Positions 53,949 through 61,422 of a stretch of DNA of 64,000 nucleotides are shown here, piece after piece. The notes under the pieces were generated by a model that saw nothing but the letters and a program-made list of their open reading frames with translations, made no database searches and had not been told where the DNA came from. A program made the translations under genes and the position numbers. The stretch's first letter is position 1. Every line of letters starts with the position of its first letter. Origin of the DNA: Vreelandella halophila (GTDB taxonomy: Bacteria; Pseudomonadota; Gammaproteobacteria; Pseudomonadales; Oleiphilaceae); contig NZ_JACHUZ010000012.1 in assembly GCF_019903425.1 (NCBI RefSeq), forward strand, positions 279,404 to 343,403, given 5' to 3'.

Positions 53949-54903
53949 ACCAGGGCTTACCGCAGGCTGATCCGGGGCCGGTGTCCGGCATTGTAAGGCT
54001 TCCGTTGTCGGGCGCTTGCCTCGGGCCAGCCAGTAAAAGTGAGCCTGAATCACTTTGGGGACGTGCAACCTGCTGATTTCGCGGATCTCTGTCACGCAAC
54101 CAGAATTGCGGGATTTTCCCGCCTATAAAACACCCGGAATCCCGGGCAATCGTGCCGTTACTGTCGAGCGTTACGGTGCGTTACGCCGTTTCCCCGTGCA
54201 CGTTACTGCTCCGAAAACCGCCGCCGCTCCGGAGTTGCCTGCCGGTTGCGCTGTTGTCGGATTATCCGGCAGCGAGGATCTGCGCCTGGCCCTTACGGCA
54301 ACCTTACCGTGCCAGGGCTGGCCCTTAGCCTGATGTTAGCGTGTCCCGGCTCACCTTGGGGTAACCTTGGGGTGCATCTCACCTTCGCAAACCTTAACAC
54401 CACCTCAGCATTCAGCCGCCCTGACAAGCGCTGTGTGGTCTTCCGGGCGGTTGCTGGTGCGCGAGTCCGGTATCTGCGGGGCGGGCTCTGTGTGGCTTCT
54501 GAGACGCTTCCTGCATGTAGGCTTCCGACTACTGCATCAAGGGTTCGGTTCCCCTTTTTCAGGACTCCGAAAAACTCTTTTGAGCACCCGCCGCCAGAGA
54601 TTGCCTGCATCGAGGTGCCTTTAGGGGATGCAGAAACTTCGGGCGAGCTTTCGCGGATCTCGCTGGGCCGCGCCCGGTGCTGAACAGTATCCGTAGTGGG
54701 CTGCGCCCTTGGTAATTATATGGGGGGCACTATTTTGGGCCACCTCGGGAGGGTTTGAAGGCGCGTAAACCATTGATTTTTCGTTTTCGGGCATTCTCGA
54801 TTTCAGAGGGTGGCCCAATCGGATACCCAGGGGTGGCCCAATCGAGTACCCGGTACTGGCCCAATCGGATACCCCGGGATTTTTTGAGTCGGCACCCCGG
54901 GCG
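53949..54903. other. Long non-coding stretch with repeats, candidate replication origin of element A
   Basis: No convincing gene in 955 bases. It holds four GTTAC repeats within 52 bases (54157, 54170, 54180, 54202). It also holds, near 54811-54874, three copies of TGGCCCAATCGGATACCC (one with two changes) at exact 23-base spacing, beside the winged-helix gene at 54904. Small open frames here (54246-54683 and others) lack ribosome sites and codon bias. Confidence 0.5.
54811..54874. repeat. Three 18-base iteron-like direct repeats
   Basis: TGGCCCAATCGGATACCC at 54811, TGGCCCAATCGAGTACCC at 54834 and TGGCCCAATCGGATACCC at 54857, each 23 bases apart. Regular spacing and closeness to a DNA-binding gene suggest binding sites of a replication initiator or repressor. 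Confidence 0.65.
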
Positions 54904-55302
54904 TCATCCTGGACGCTTCCGAGGCGGGCGGCGCACCGGCTGGCCCTTCTGCCACTGCTGCCAGTCATGGGTAGGTTCATGGCCATTACACGGAAGCACG
55001 GTAATCCGCCACTCACGCTCACGCCCTCGCTGCCATTGGTCCTCCCGGGTGAGCGCGAGGAACCCATGCTCCACCAGCTCTGCATAGGCGGATGTGACGG
55101 TACCCGGGTTCACGTTGAGGATCGGCGCTGCCCGTCGCCTTCCAAGTGAAACGCGCCCGTTGTTATCCCTACCCGCCAGGCGCATCAGCTCATGCAGCAG
55201 GCACCGGCTCACTGGTTTCAGGTCTCGATACGCTTCCGATTCCATCCACCAGTGATGCAGGCGAACGTGCGCCGCGTCCTTCGCTCCAGCTCGCTTACCC
55301 AT
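54904..55302 (-). CDS. Winged-helix DNA-binding protein of element A, possible replication protein
   Basis: Protein of 132 residues starting MGKRAGAKDAAHVRLHHWWM. The middle contains a winged helix (ILNVNPGTVTSAYAELVEHG, about 70-89) preceded by LKPVSRCLLHELMRLAG, and the tail is basic (RRPPRKRPG). Comparable small proteins of integrative elements have an N-terminal HVRLxxxxxxSxAWRxL layout. Its 3' end points into the iteron region, so it may bind there. ATG 55302 overlaps the preceding gene by eight bases; the longer frame to 55425 overlaps that gene and is not used. Confidence 0.6.
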   Translation of the reverse strand: MGKRAGAKDAAHVRLHHWWMESEAYRDLKPVSRCLLHELMRLAGRDNNGRVSLGRRRAAPILNVNPGTVTSAYAELVEHGFLALTREDQWQRGREREWRITVLPCNGHEPTHDWQQWQKGQPVRRPPRKRPG

Positions 55303-55549
55303 AGAGCTGCCGCATCCGCTTGGTGCGCAGATAACGGCCACCGGAAAGCGGCCTGACCCCATCAGCAGTAACCTCTGCCACCAGCGGCGCGTACTTCTCC
55401 CCGGGCCGGGCCACAGCGATGACATAAGGATTGCCGGTCGCCTCAGCCCTCACCCGCGACCACCGAATGCAGTGCAGCCAGTTGCCATGCGTGAAGTCGT
55501 TGCCGGTGGCCTCATTGTCGGCCTTGTTCACAGCGATGATAGTTCTCAT
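55295..55549 (-). CDS. Small basic protein of element A
   Basis: Protein of 84 residues (MRTIIAVNKADNEATGNDFT), rich in Arg and Gly in its C-terminal half (RYLRTKRMRQLYG). Start overlaps the preceding stop as ATGA. Unrecognised; the third gene of a translationally coupled set of four. Confidence 0.55.
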   Translation of the reverse strand: MRTIIAVNKADNEATGNDFTHGNWLHCIRWSRVRAEATGNPYVIAVARPGEKYAPLVAEVTADGVRPLSGGRYLRTKRMRQLYG

Positions 55550-55911
55550 GCCGCATCCCCCATGCCCGACACAGCCGACAGCAGGGCGCGGGCCTGACGC
55601 CGCGACGAGGGGAGCAGGTGGTACCGCCCGGGGCGGCATGGGCGCCCGTCACGATCCAGTGATTCAACGCGCTCACAGTGGATCTGTAGCCCCAGGCTCC
55701 GCAGTTCCTGGATGTAGTGGGGTGAATTGGACGCACCCGCGATTCTGTCCGCTTCCTCTCGCCATAACGGGCGCTGAATCAGGGCCGCCAGCAGACGGAT
55801 GTGACGCGGCTGTAGTTTCTGGAGCTGGCGACGGGTTACGCTGTCGTTGTTGGTGTCGTTGGCCCCCTGCATGCCTTGGTCGGTGGCGGGGGCTGGCTTT
55901 TTTTTGCTCAT
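55546..55911 (-). CDS. Helix-turn-helix-like protein of element A
   Basis: Protein of 121 residues with a Lys/Asn-rich start (MSKKKPAPATDQ) and a central helical region LRLLAALIQRPLWREEADRI-like (IRLLAALIQRPLWREEADRI, about 38-57) followed by NSPHYIQELRSLGLQIHCER, which resembles a winged helix for DNA binding. The start overlaps the AlpA stop (ATGA). Family not recognised. Confidence 0.55.
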   Translation of the reverse strand: MSKKKPAPATDQGMQGANDTNNDSVTRRQLQKLQPRHIRLLAALIQRPLWREEADRIAGASNSPHYIQELRSLGLQIHCERVESLDRDGRPCRPGRYHLLPSSRRQARALLSAVSGMGDAA

Positions 55912-56120
55912 GCCGCATTGCCCTCCCCGCGCTCATCAATCCATGCCTGCACGTCGCTTTCACGCCACGCGACGGCGCGCATGCCGATGCGTACCGGCAG
56001 TGGGAAACAGCCCCTGCGCATATCCAGATAGATACCGGAACGGCTCTTACCGGTGCGCTGTTCAACTTCCGGGCGACGGAGAAGGCGCTCGCGGGGTTCG
56101 GGGGTAGGTCGCTTGGTCAT
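55908..56120 (-). CDS. AlpA-family transcriptional regulator
   Basis: Protein of 70 residues, an AlpA/excisionase-like helix-turn-helix: RLLRRPEVEQRTGKSRSGIY (about 13-32), then FPLPVRIGMRAVAWRESDVQ. In P4-type elements AlpA stimulates the integrase gene and excision. ATG 56120 follows AGAGGTATAG; the frame upstream to 56216 is unsupported. It heads the four-gene coupled operon and is 128 bases from the 283-residue gene. Confidence 0.82.
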   Translation of the reverse strand: MTKRPTPEPRERLLRRPEVEQRTGKSRSGIYLDMRRGCFPLPVRIGMRAVAWRESDVQAWIDERGEGNAA

Positions 56121-56248
56121 GGCTATACCTCTGTGCCGTTGCTTGGAACACAGGGGTATGTTCAAGGGAGTCATTAAGCGCTGAAACGCCCGTCCTCTGG
56201 ACAGGGCGCAGCGCATTCGGGAGAGGGTACGGTCTCCTCAGGAGACTG

Positions 56249-57100
56249 CTATTTCAGACGGATATTATTGTCTTTCGCGAACTTCCTGATCCAGTCGGTT
56301 ACAGTTCTTGGCTCATACTCATACCCTTTAGCGGCAAGCCAGTCTGCGTAATACTGCCCCGCCTTCTCAGCACTCCGAAACTCAGACTTTCGCTGGTTCC
56401 AGTCTTCCGTAACCAGTCTAACTGCCTCGTTACGTCGAGCATGACGGCTCTGATTCATGGCCTGAGCTTTGTCTCGTTGAATGCGCTCTTGTCTCGCCTG
56501 TATCGCACGCTCCGTTTTCTGGTAGAAATCCAGCTTTTCACGCCAGCGGGTTGCCCAAGCATAAGCATCAGGCTCAAAAGAGTCCCGCATTTCAAGCCCC
56601 ATAGCTGAATCATTGACGTGCAACAGCGTAAAGTAAGCAGCCACAAACTCTCGGTCGTAAGGGAAGTCAACCTCCCCACCCTGCAAGACCCAATCCTCAT
56701 ACAGGTCGTCCAGCATCCAGATAGAGGACTCCAGCTTGTACAGGGCTCCGGTCTTCCCTAGATCAATCGTTAAAGACTCCAGTTCAGCAACCGGTTCCTT
56801 AGTATCCTGATCTACAACTTGCAGCCATCCTTCAGCCAAGTACGGATTAAGGAGATCGACCATCCCGTTCCAGAGCTTTAGCAACTCTTCGGCGTTACTG
56901 TGGATTACCTGCTCCAAACTATCTTTAGTTTCTACAGCCTCAAAGCAGCGATGATGAATTACGTCGAAAGCCCATTTACCCGCCATCCACAAGGTCTCGT
57001 CTTCATACGGTCCCCCTGGGGTTTCTGCCACAAGCAACCTGCTTTGCTCACCTTCTTCGCCGGGCAAGAAAGACTTGATGGGATCAATCACCCAGTACAT
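56249..57100 (-). CDS. Unknown 283-residue protein next to the integrase
   Basis: Hydrophilic acidic protein starting MYWVIDPIKSFLPGEEGEQS. The N-terminal 180 residues are helical with a Trp-rich EDETLWMAGKWAFDVIHHRC segment. A charged linker of Gln/Arg repeats (AIQARQERIQRDKAQAMNQS) leads to a C-terminal part (about 235-283, SAEKAGQYYADWLAAKGYEY, then VTDWIRKFAKDN) that resembles a small DNA-binding domain. I recall similar C-termini in genes next to integrases in gammaproteobacterial islands, without known function. It could be a regulator or an effector of the element. Confidence 0.65.
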   Translation of the reverse strand: MYWVIDPIKSFLPGEEGEQSRLLVAETPGGPYEDETLWMAGKWAFDVIHHRCFEAVETKDSLEQVIHSNAEELLKLWNGMVDLLNPYLAEGWLQVVDQDTKEPVAELESLTIDLGKTGALYKLESSIWMLDDLYEDWVLQGGEVDFPYDREFVAAYFTLLHVNDSAMGLEMRDSFEPDAYAWATRWREKLDFYQKTERAIQARQERIQRDKAQAMNQSRHARRNEAVRLVTEDWNQRKSEFRSAEKAGQYYADWLAAKGYEYEPRTVTDWIRKFAKDNNIRLK

Positions 57101-57206
57101 TGCGCCCCCTTAGCGCCCCTTGAATAGGAGGCCGCACCAGGCGGGCAGGGTGTTCCCGCTTTTCGCCCGGCCAAGGCTAGATGCGGCCATGCTCGTTAAC
57201 CCTGAG

Positions 57207-58436
57207 TTAACCGCTGGCAGCCCCAATCGAGACCACGTTTCCGCCACCGGCTTTCAGTTGATCCAGGTAATCCGCCCACTGCTGCATCATGCGGGTGCGC
57301 TCATCGAACCACTGAGTGCGGTTGTAGGCTCTGCCGTGAACGTCGCGGACTGAGTGCGCGAGCTGCATCTCCACCAGCTCCACCGGGTACCCCAGGCGTT
57401 CGACCAGCATCGTGCGGGCGGTGGCCCGGAATCCGTGCGCTGTCTGTTTGCCGCTGAATCCCAGATTCCTCAGTGCAGCCCCCAGCGTGTTTTCACTCAT
57501 GGGTCGGGCGGCACTGCGGGCGCCGGGGAAGACATAGCGGCTACGGTGACGACTCAGCGGCTCGATTCGTTCCAGCAGGGCGAGCGCTTGATCCGAAAGC
57601 GGCACCACCAGCGGATCGCCGTTTTTCGTCGCGGGCAGCTCAATCTGCCGGGCGCTGACGTCCACCTGATCCCACTGAAGGTTACGCAGGTCATAGGGGC
57701 GCAACAGCACCAGCGGCAACAGTTGAAGCGCCACAGTCGTCTCAGGGGCGCCCTGATAGCCGTCCATCGCCGTCAGCACCGGCACCAGGTCATCAGGCTT
57801 TACCTGAGCGGCAAAGTGATTGCGTTTCGGTGTAGGCGTCAGCCCTTTCAAATCCTGAGTCGGGTCTCGGCTGACATACCCCGCACCTACCCCATAGCGG
57901 AATACCATGCTCAACAGAACCTTGATCCGGCTCGCGGTCTCCGGCCTATCCGCCAGCGATTGCAGCAGATTCAGTATTGCTGGCGGCTCAATGTCAGCGA
58001 TGGGGGTACGTCCGAGGGCCGGGAATACATGACGGTGGAGGCGCTGCTCATTGCGCCGGGCGGTATTGGCCGCCACGCCGGGCTTGTGGACGTGCTCAAG
58101 CCATTCCAGAGATACCCCCATCAGACTGTTATCGACCTCAGCACGGCGCTGCTGCTCCTGCTGGCGGCGCTGCTGCACCGGGTCGATGCCCTGGCTCACC
58201 AGCCTGCGGGCCTCATCGCGCTCCGCTCTGGCCTGCGACAACGTAACTTGGGGGTATTTGCCGATAGACAGAAGGCGCTCTTTCCCGTGAATGCGGTACT
58301 TCATCCGCCAATACTGGCCTGCCTTCTGAACGTGCAGATACAGGCCGCCGCCGTCGAACAGCTTGGTATTGCCAACGGTGTAGAACGTCGACTTCCTGAG
58401 CGTCGAGTCCGTCAGCCGATTCAGCGAGTGCGCCAT
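57207..58436 (-). CDS. P4-type tyrosine integrase
   Basis: Site-specific recombinase of 409 residues. The N-terminal DUF4102 arm-binding domain (LFDGGGLYLHVQKAGQYWRM) is followed by a SAM-like core-binding domain (about 105-195). The catalytic domain has Arg in LLRPYDLRNLQW, His-x-x-Arg in TAHGFRATARTML, His in QLAHSVRDVHG and the nucleophile Tyr in GRAYNR. Its start lies 201 bases from the tRNA-Phe 3' core. Repeats GGGGGTA/TACCCCC lie in between, as arm sites. It would insert element A at tRNA-Phe. Confidence 0.92.
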   Translation of the reverse strand: MAHSLNRLTDSTLRKSTFYTVGNTKLFDGGGLYLHVQKAGQYWRMKYRIHGKERLLSIGKYPQVTLSQARAERDEARRLVSQGIDPVQQRRQQEQQRRAEVDNSLMGVSLEWLEHVHKPGVAANTARRNEQRLHRHVFPALGRTPIADIEPPAILNLLQSLADRPETASRIKVLLSMVFRYGVGAGYVSRDPTQDLKGLTPTPKRNHFAAQVKPDDLVPVLTAMDGYQGAPETTVALQLLPLVLLRPYDLRNLQWDQVDVSARQIELPATKNGDPLVVPLSDQALALLERIEPLSRHRSRYVFPGARSAARPMSENTLGAALRNLGFSGKQTAHGFRATARTMLVERLGYPVELVEMQLAHSVRDVHGRAYNRTQWFDERTRMMQQWADYLDQLKAGGGNVVSIGAASG

Positions 58437-58448
58437 CTCTCAGCCCTG

Positions 58449-58509
58449 TTTGGGGGTATGTAAACGGCCAATAACCGGGGTATCGCCAACGTACCCCCAA
58501 ACATACCCC
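58449..58509. promoter_or_regulatory. Candidate integrase arm-type sites at the right end of element A
   Basis: TTTGGGGGTA (58449-58458) is the exact complement of TACCCCCAAA at 58492-58501, and the latter continues to TACCCCCAAACATACCCC (58492-58509), close to the left-end site. They lie just upstream of int, between its start and the attachment core, and may also control the int promoter. Confidence 0.5.
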
Positions 58510-58636
58510 AAAGGCTGCTACACTGCCAACGGGTTCTAGCGGGTTCCACGGGTGTCCGTGAATCCTGCCTGTTACTGCAAAATCAGGGGGTTAAGAGGGG
58601 TTCGGTTCGTCGTTTGGAAGGCTAAAGAAAGGGAAA

Positions 58637-58684
58637 TGGTGCCCGGAGGCGGAATCGAACCACCGACACGAGGATTTTCAATCC
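58637..58684 (-). other. tRNA-Phe fragment (3' 48 bases), attachment site shared by two elements
   Basis: Read on the minus strand, GGATTGAAAATCC (the GAA anticodon loop) leads to the T-arm GGTTCGATTCCGCC and the end GGGCACCA, which matches the 3' 48 bases of tRNA-Phe(GAA). Upstream of this, AGCTCT is not the tRNA 5' half, so no acceptor 5' strand or D-arm is present. This is therefore an attachment remnant, not a gene. Its 3' 16 bases equal the left core at 52690. The cut at the anticodon stem suggests a second element to the right. Confidence 0.75.
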
Positions 58685-58828
58685 AGAGCTTAGCAATCAC
58701 AGTAAACCATAATCCTTCACAGTCAGTCTTTTAGCAAATTGTAGTTCCTTACTGAATCACTGTAAGCCGCAGTTATGTTGACAGCTCGTTGACACTGTTT
58801 AGTCGTTAATCGCTATGGATGTCGCAGA

Positions 58829-58860
58829 CAAAAAAAAGCCTGGCTCATGGAACCAGGCTT
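58829..58860 (-). terminator. Intrinsic terminator of the two-gene cassette
   Basis: On the minus strand AAGCCTGG (58860-58853) and CCAGGCTT (58843-58836) pair around a nine-base loop, followed by a run of T (bases 58837-58830). A strong rho-independent terminator 18 bases after the 52-residue gene. Confidence 0.85.
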
Positions 58861-58877
58861 AGAAATTCTTTAATGAT

Positions 58878-59036
58878 TTACGCGGCTTTGCGGCTTTCTT
58901 GCTTAGAGTTACCAGCAAACCAATCGATGCGCTTAGCGTCATCTCCCATCTGGGTTAACGCTTTTGCAAAGGCATTGGAGAAGTCTTTCCTAAGAGCTTC
59001 TTTATGAGCTGCAAAGGCAGCATGCTTGGTAGTCAT
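58878..59036 (-). CDS. Small basic protein (52 residues) of the unknown cassette
   Basis: The gene begins MTTKHAAFAAHKEALRKDFS and ends KQESRKAA, with GGAGG five bases before the ATG (59036), an ideal ribosome site. The product is rich in Ala and Lys, predicted as one or two helices, and contains RIDWFAGNSKQ. It starts 32 bases after the GNAT-like gene ends and is followed by a strong intrinsic terminator, so this is a compact operon with a definite end. Unrecognised. The small size and place beside a larger unknown gene would allow an antitoxin, inhibitor or secreted effector, none shown. Confidence 0.7.
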   Translation of the reverse strand: MTTKHAAFAAHKEALRKDFSNAFAKALTQMGDDAKRIDWFAGNSKQESRKAA

Positions 59037-59068
59037 TTTATCCTCCAGTTGACACTTTCAGCTATCTA

Positions 59069-59605
59069 TCAGCCGATTGTGAAGACAAGCCAGTTACCGT
59101 GGGAGTCCACATCCAGTTGGGCTCGCTCCAGTAGTTGCTCGTCCATGTGCGAGATCACCAGCTCGAAGAAATCGAGCGTGATCTCAGAACTCGCGTAAAT
59201 TTTGACCTTAGGTACCTTAACAGTAGTTGCTAATTCGAGGGATTCAAGTACCAAAGCGGCCGCTATGTCGCCAAACTCCTTCCCTCGTGTCCACTTATTG
59301 AGCGCTTCTGTGTTCGGCTGTCGAAGGTCGTAGCGCGGTGCCACGACGATATTCATCACCTTTAGCCAGCCATTTTCCTGCCCTGGAAACACTTGGCGGA
59401 TATCAACTAGCGCCAGGGGTTCTTCACCACCATAAACAGCATAAGCTGTTGAATTGTCGTGAGAATTCCGTGATTTTTCCGCCCATGATACAGCCATCTC
59501 GTATGGTGTATCTGGGATGTTTTCCTCATCTTTCAGAGGATCTAGCCAGTTGTTATGCAGATCCTCGATAACTTTGGGGCCAACCTGTATAAGGCTATAG
59601 CTCAT
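59069..59605 (-). CDS. Unknown protein with acetyltransferase-like features, first gene of the cassette
   Basis: Protein of 178 residues (MSYSLIQVGPKVIEDLHNNW). The middle, AYAVYGGEEPLALVDIRQVF followed by WLKVMNIVVAPRYD (about 82-95), has the strand order of a GNAT fold, with LVLESLELATTVKVPKVKIY later. The usual acetyl-CoA loop Q/RxxGxG/A is not clear; RGKEFGDIAAA (about 108-118) could stand in its place, so the call is tentative. ATG 59605 has GGGAG upstream. It forms a two-gene operon with a 52-residue basic protein. In Pf prophages this border position often carries accessory genes such as toxin-antitoxin pairs. Confidence 0.6.
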   Translation of the reverse strand: MSYSLIQVGPKVIEDLHNNWLDPLKDEENIPDTPYEMAVSWAEKSRNSHDNSTAYAVYGGEEPLALVDIRQVFPGQENGWLKVMNIVVAPRYDLRQPNTEALNKWTRGKEFGDIAAALVLESLELATTVKVPKVKIYASSEITLDFFELVISHMDEQLLERAQLDVDSHGNWLVFTIG

Positions 59606-59936
59606 CGCCTTTGCTCTCCCTGCCTATATTACGGCTTGGCGACTCTACAGGACCAGTACGCACATGTCACCACATAGTTGCACAGAAAGATACTGGTTAT
59701 TTTTACACCACTTTTTAGGGCCAGCGTCAGCGTTGAGAGCTTTGTTAGGGATTTATACATAATTCATTGAGTTAGTCATATGACGGATTTGTCAGATACA
59801 GAATCTGTCACTGTCAAAAAGTGTCACAAACATTAACGCTAAGTAAGCCAGTACCCCTATGCACTCTGGCCGTTTCCCTCTTGTCCTTGTTATTCCCTGG
59901 GCGTTCCCTGGTGCCATCGTTGTCGGATTGTTGCGG
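59606..59936. other. Non-coding gap between the cassette and the repressor
   Basis: 331 bases without a gene. Contains the inverted repeat CAGAT-N5-ATCTG near 59797, AT-rich stretches likely holding the cassette promoter, and several TGTCA/TGACG words that may be repressor sites. No dif-like (XerCD) site was recognised. Confidence 0.4.
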
Positions 59937-60215
59937 CTAACCGGAAGCCTCTCCGTGTCCGAGGGCGTTGGTGCGCCTCGCTAGCTCTTCCTTGGGACTG
60001 ATTTGCCCCTGCTCAGGCATCGTCTCGCCGGTCATTAACCAATAGGCGAACTGCGGAAATTCCTTGGTTAGAGCATCCAGGTGATCTTCGTTCACCTTCT
60101 GTTTTTTGCCGCGGATATTTCCCCACTTGTATCGATCTATCCCAGTTCTGGCCTCCATCTCCTTTGAGGAGAGGTCCAGACAATCGAATAGCTCAATAAC
60201 CCGGTCACGAATCAT
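59937..60215 (-). CDS. Phage repressor-like helix-turn-helix protein
   Basis: Protein of 92 residues with a helix-turn-helix (about 8-50): VIELFDCLDLSSKEMEARTG, then DRYKWGNIRGKKQKVNEDHL, followed by FPQFAYWLMTGE, a tail typical of small phage repressors of inoviruses. ATG 60215 is used; the frame opens at a TTG four codons earlier. It is divergent from the early gene at 60323, with a 107-base gap that should hold both promoters and the operators, the layout of a lysogeny switch. Confidence 0.75.
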   Translation of the reverse strand: MIRDRVIELFDCLDLSSKEMEARTGIDRYKWGNIRGKKQKVNEDHLDALTKEFPQFAYWLMTGETMPEQGQISPKEELARRTNALGHGEASG

Positions 60216-60322
60216 AGCCACGCTCAATTAGTAGTATTTACTCTTGGTGGCTACCATGAGTAATATGTACTTAGTAAGTTATTTAGTCTTTAACCGTAAA
60301 TAGTGTAGCAGGGTGTAAAAAA

Positions 60323-60529
60323 GTGGACGAGCATAAGCAAATCGTGATGATCCCGGTGCCGGTCATGAGCAAGGAACGCTTCGCTGAGATGACAGGGCTC
60401 AGTGAAGGCCAGGTCCGCGGCATGATCGACAAAGGCCACCTTCCCTCCATGAAGTGCGGCAAGGCCCGGATGGTCAACATCGCCCGCCTTTCCCAGGAAG
60501 CCATCAACCTGGAGGACTGGACGGCATGA
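60323..60529 (+). CDS. Phage early regulator (AlpA/excisionase-like helix-turn-helix)
   Basis: Protein of 68 residues starting at GTG 60323 (AGGGTG upstream). KERFAEMTGLSEGQVRGMID (about 17-36) followed by KGHLPSMKCGKARMVN has the layout of MerR/excisionase-type helix-turn-helix proteins such as Xis or PflM-like regulators. It is the first gene right of the lysogeny switch and overlaps the next by ATGA. It may act as excisionase or antirepressor. ATG codons eight and fourteen codons in are alternatives. Confidence 0.7.
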   Translation: MDEHKQIVMIPVPVMSKERFAEMTGLSEGQVRGMIDKGHLPSMKCGKARMVNIARLSQEAINLEDWTA

Positions 60530-60912
60530 ACCCGGCCACGCACGACGCCGCCCAGCCGGACCTGATCGGCTTCACCTCGATTGAGGCGCAGAACGCTGAG
60601 TTCCTGGCCCGTGAGGACGTACAGAAGCGCCTGCGCTCAAACAAGCGCCACCCGGATCGCCTGAACCTGTCCGTGAATGGGGTGCGCTGGCGGGCTGTGC
60701 GTGGTGACTGGTGCCTCAAGAGCACCCGCGAGAAAGGCTACCCGGTCGTCTGGTGGCACCTCTTCCAGGTTGAACAGCCCGAACGGGGCTTCTTCGTGAC
60801 CGTCTCTTCCGCCATCTGTGCTGACTGGCTGCGCCAGGGCTTCCGCAATGCGATCCAGGAACGGAACCAGCCAGGGCAACCGGAGACTGTAGAAAAGGAG
60901 AACCAGGCATGA
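60526..60912 (+). CDS. Conserved-position early phage protein
   Basis: Protein of 128 residues (MNPATHDAAQPDLIGFTSIE) with a Trp-rich centre (GVRWRAVRGDWCLKSTREKG, then PVVWWHLFQVE). Coupled by ATGA overlaps to both neighbours. It holds the position of small early genes of Pf phages whose functions are unknown. Not a rolling-circle replication protein: no HUH or Tyr motifs are seen. Confidence 0.65.
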   Translation: MNPATHDAAQPDLIGFTSIEAQNAEFLAREDVQKRLRSNKRHPDRLNLSVNGVRWRAVRGDWCLKSTREKGYPVVWWHLFQVEQPERGFFVTVSSAICADWLRQGFRNAIQERNQPGQPETVEKENQA

Positions 60913-61214
60913 GTCACGCGACTGCCGATCCGAATCAGTACCTGGTCCAGGTCACCCAACAGGCCCGTGATGTCATGGACCTGTACCACCAGGGGCGTTT
61001 TCAGGCTGCTGACATCCACGAGCACCGCCTGTCCGGACTGATCAATGCCGCTATGACGCTCAAACCGGAATGGTATGTCCCGCTGACCGGATTCCGCCAG
61101 ATCGTCATTGAGTACAGCCTCACTCCAAGCCGCCAGATGCCCCCGGAGGCTTACCTGATGCAGCGGGCCTGCCTCGCACTTTCCGCCCTTTCAGACCAAC
61201 AGGAGGCCGCATGA
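60909..61214 (+). CDS. Small early phage protein
   Basis: Helical protein of 101 residues (MSHATADPNQYLVQVTQQAR) with DLYHQGRFQAADIHEHRLSG and an Ala/Leu-rich C-terminus. Overlaps both neighbours by ATGA. Function unknown. Confidence 0.6.
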   Translation: MSHATADPNQYLVQVTQQARDVMDLYHQGRFQAADIHEHRLSGLINAAMTLKPEWYVPLTGFRQIVIEYSLTPSRQMPPEAYLMQRACLALSALSDQQEAA

Positions 61215-61408
61215 GCCGCAGAAAGCAAAGCGTCCGGCTCTACCTGGACGTCGACACCTATCGCCAGCTGCTGGTCCAGGCCGCCAACACCCAGGACGTG
61301 AAGACCCCGTCCGACTACGCGGCCCAGCTCCTGGCAGAAGGACTGAATCACAAAGCGTCAGAACAAGCACTGAATCAGAAAGCTGGGGAGTCTGCTGCCA
61401 ATGAGTAG
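61211..61408 (+). CDS. Small phage protein, ribbon-helix-helix-like
   Basis: Protein of 65 residues: SVRLYLDVDTYRQLLVQAAN then KTPSDYAAQLLAEGL, a strand-helix-helix pattern as in ribbon-helix-helix DNA-binding proteins. Same position as the gene before the ssDNA-binding gene in Pf4. The stop lies 14 bases before the long hairpin. Confidence 0.65.
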   Translation: MSRRKQSVRLYLDVDTYRQLLVQAANTQDVKTPSDYAAQLLAEGLNHKASEQALNQKAGESAANE

Positions 61409-61422
61409 GCCCGTAAGAGCTG

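Larger units (their letters stand above)
52690..58652. mobile_element. Integrative element A (P4-type integrase, about 6 kb)
   Basis: The stretch is bounded by identical 16-base direct repeats TGGTGCCCGGAGGCGG (52690-52705 and 58637-58652), the complement of a tRNA-Phe 3' end. Just inside each repeat lie TACCCCCAAA-N-ATACCCC motifs (52768-52786; 58492-58509), likely integrase arm sites. Contents: tyrosine integrase, an unknown 283-residue protein, a four-gene operon with AlpA and helix-turn-helix proteins, a non-coding stretch with repeats, and three opposing unknown genes. No capsid, conjugation or defence gene of a known type is seen, so it resembles a minimal satellite or mobilisable island. 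Boundaries are inferred. Confidence 0.7.

Noticed and set aside
54246..54683. A 145-residue frame in the non-coding part of element A
   Set aside because: No ribosome site, odd composition, and the stretch holds repeats instead.
58637..58712. A complete tRNA-Phe gene on the minus strand
   Set aside because: Only the 3' 48 bases match; the D-arm and acceptor 5' strand are absent.
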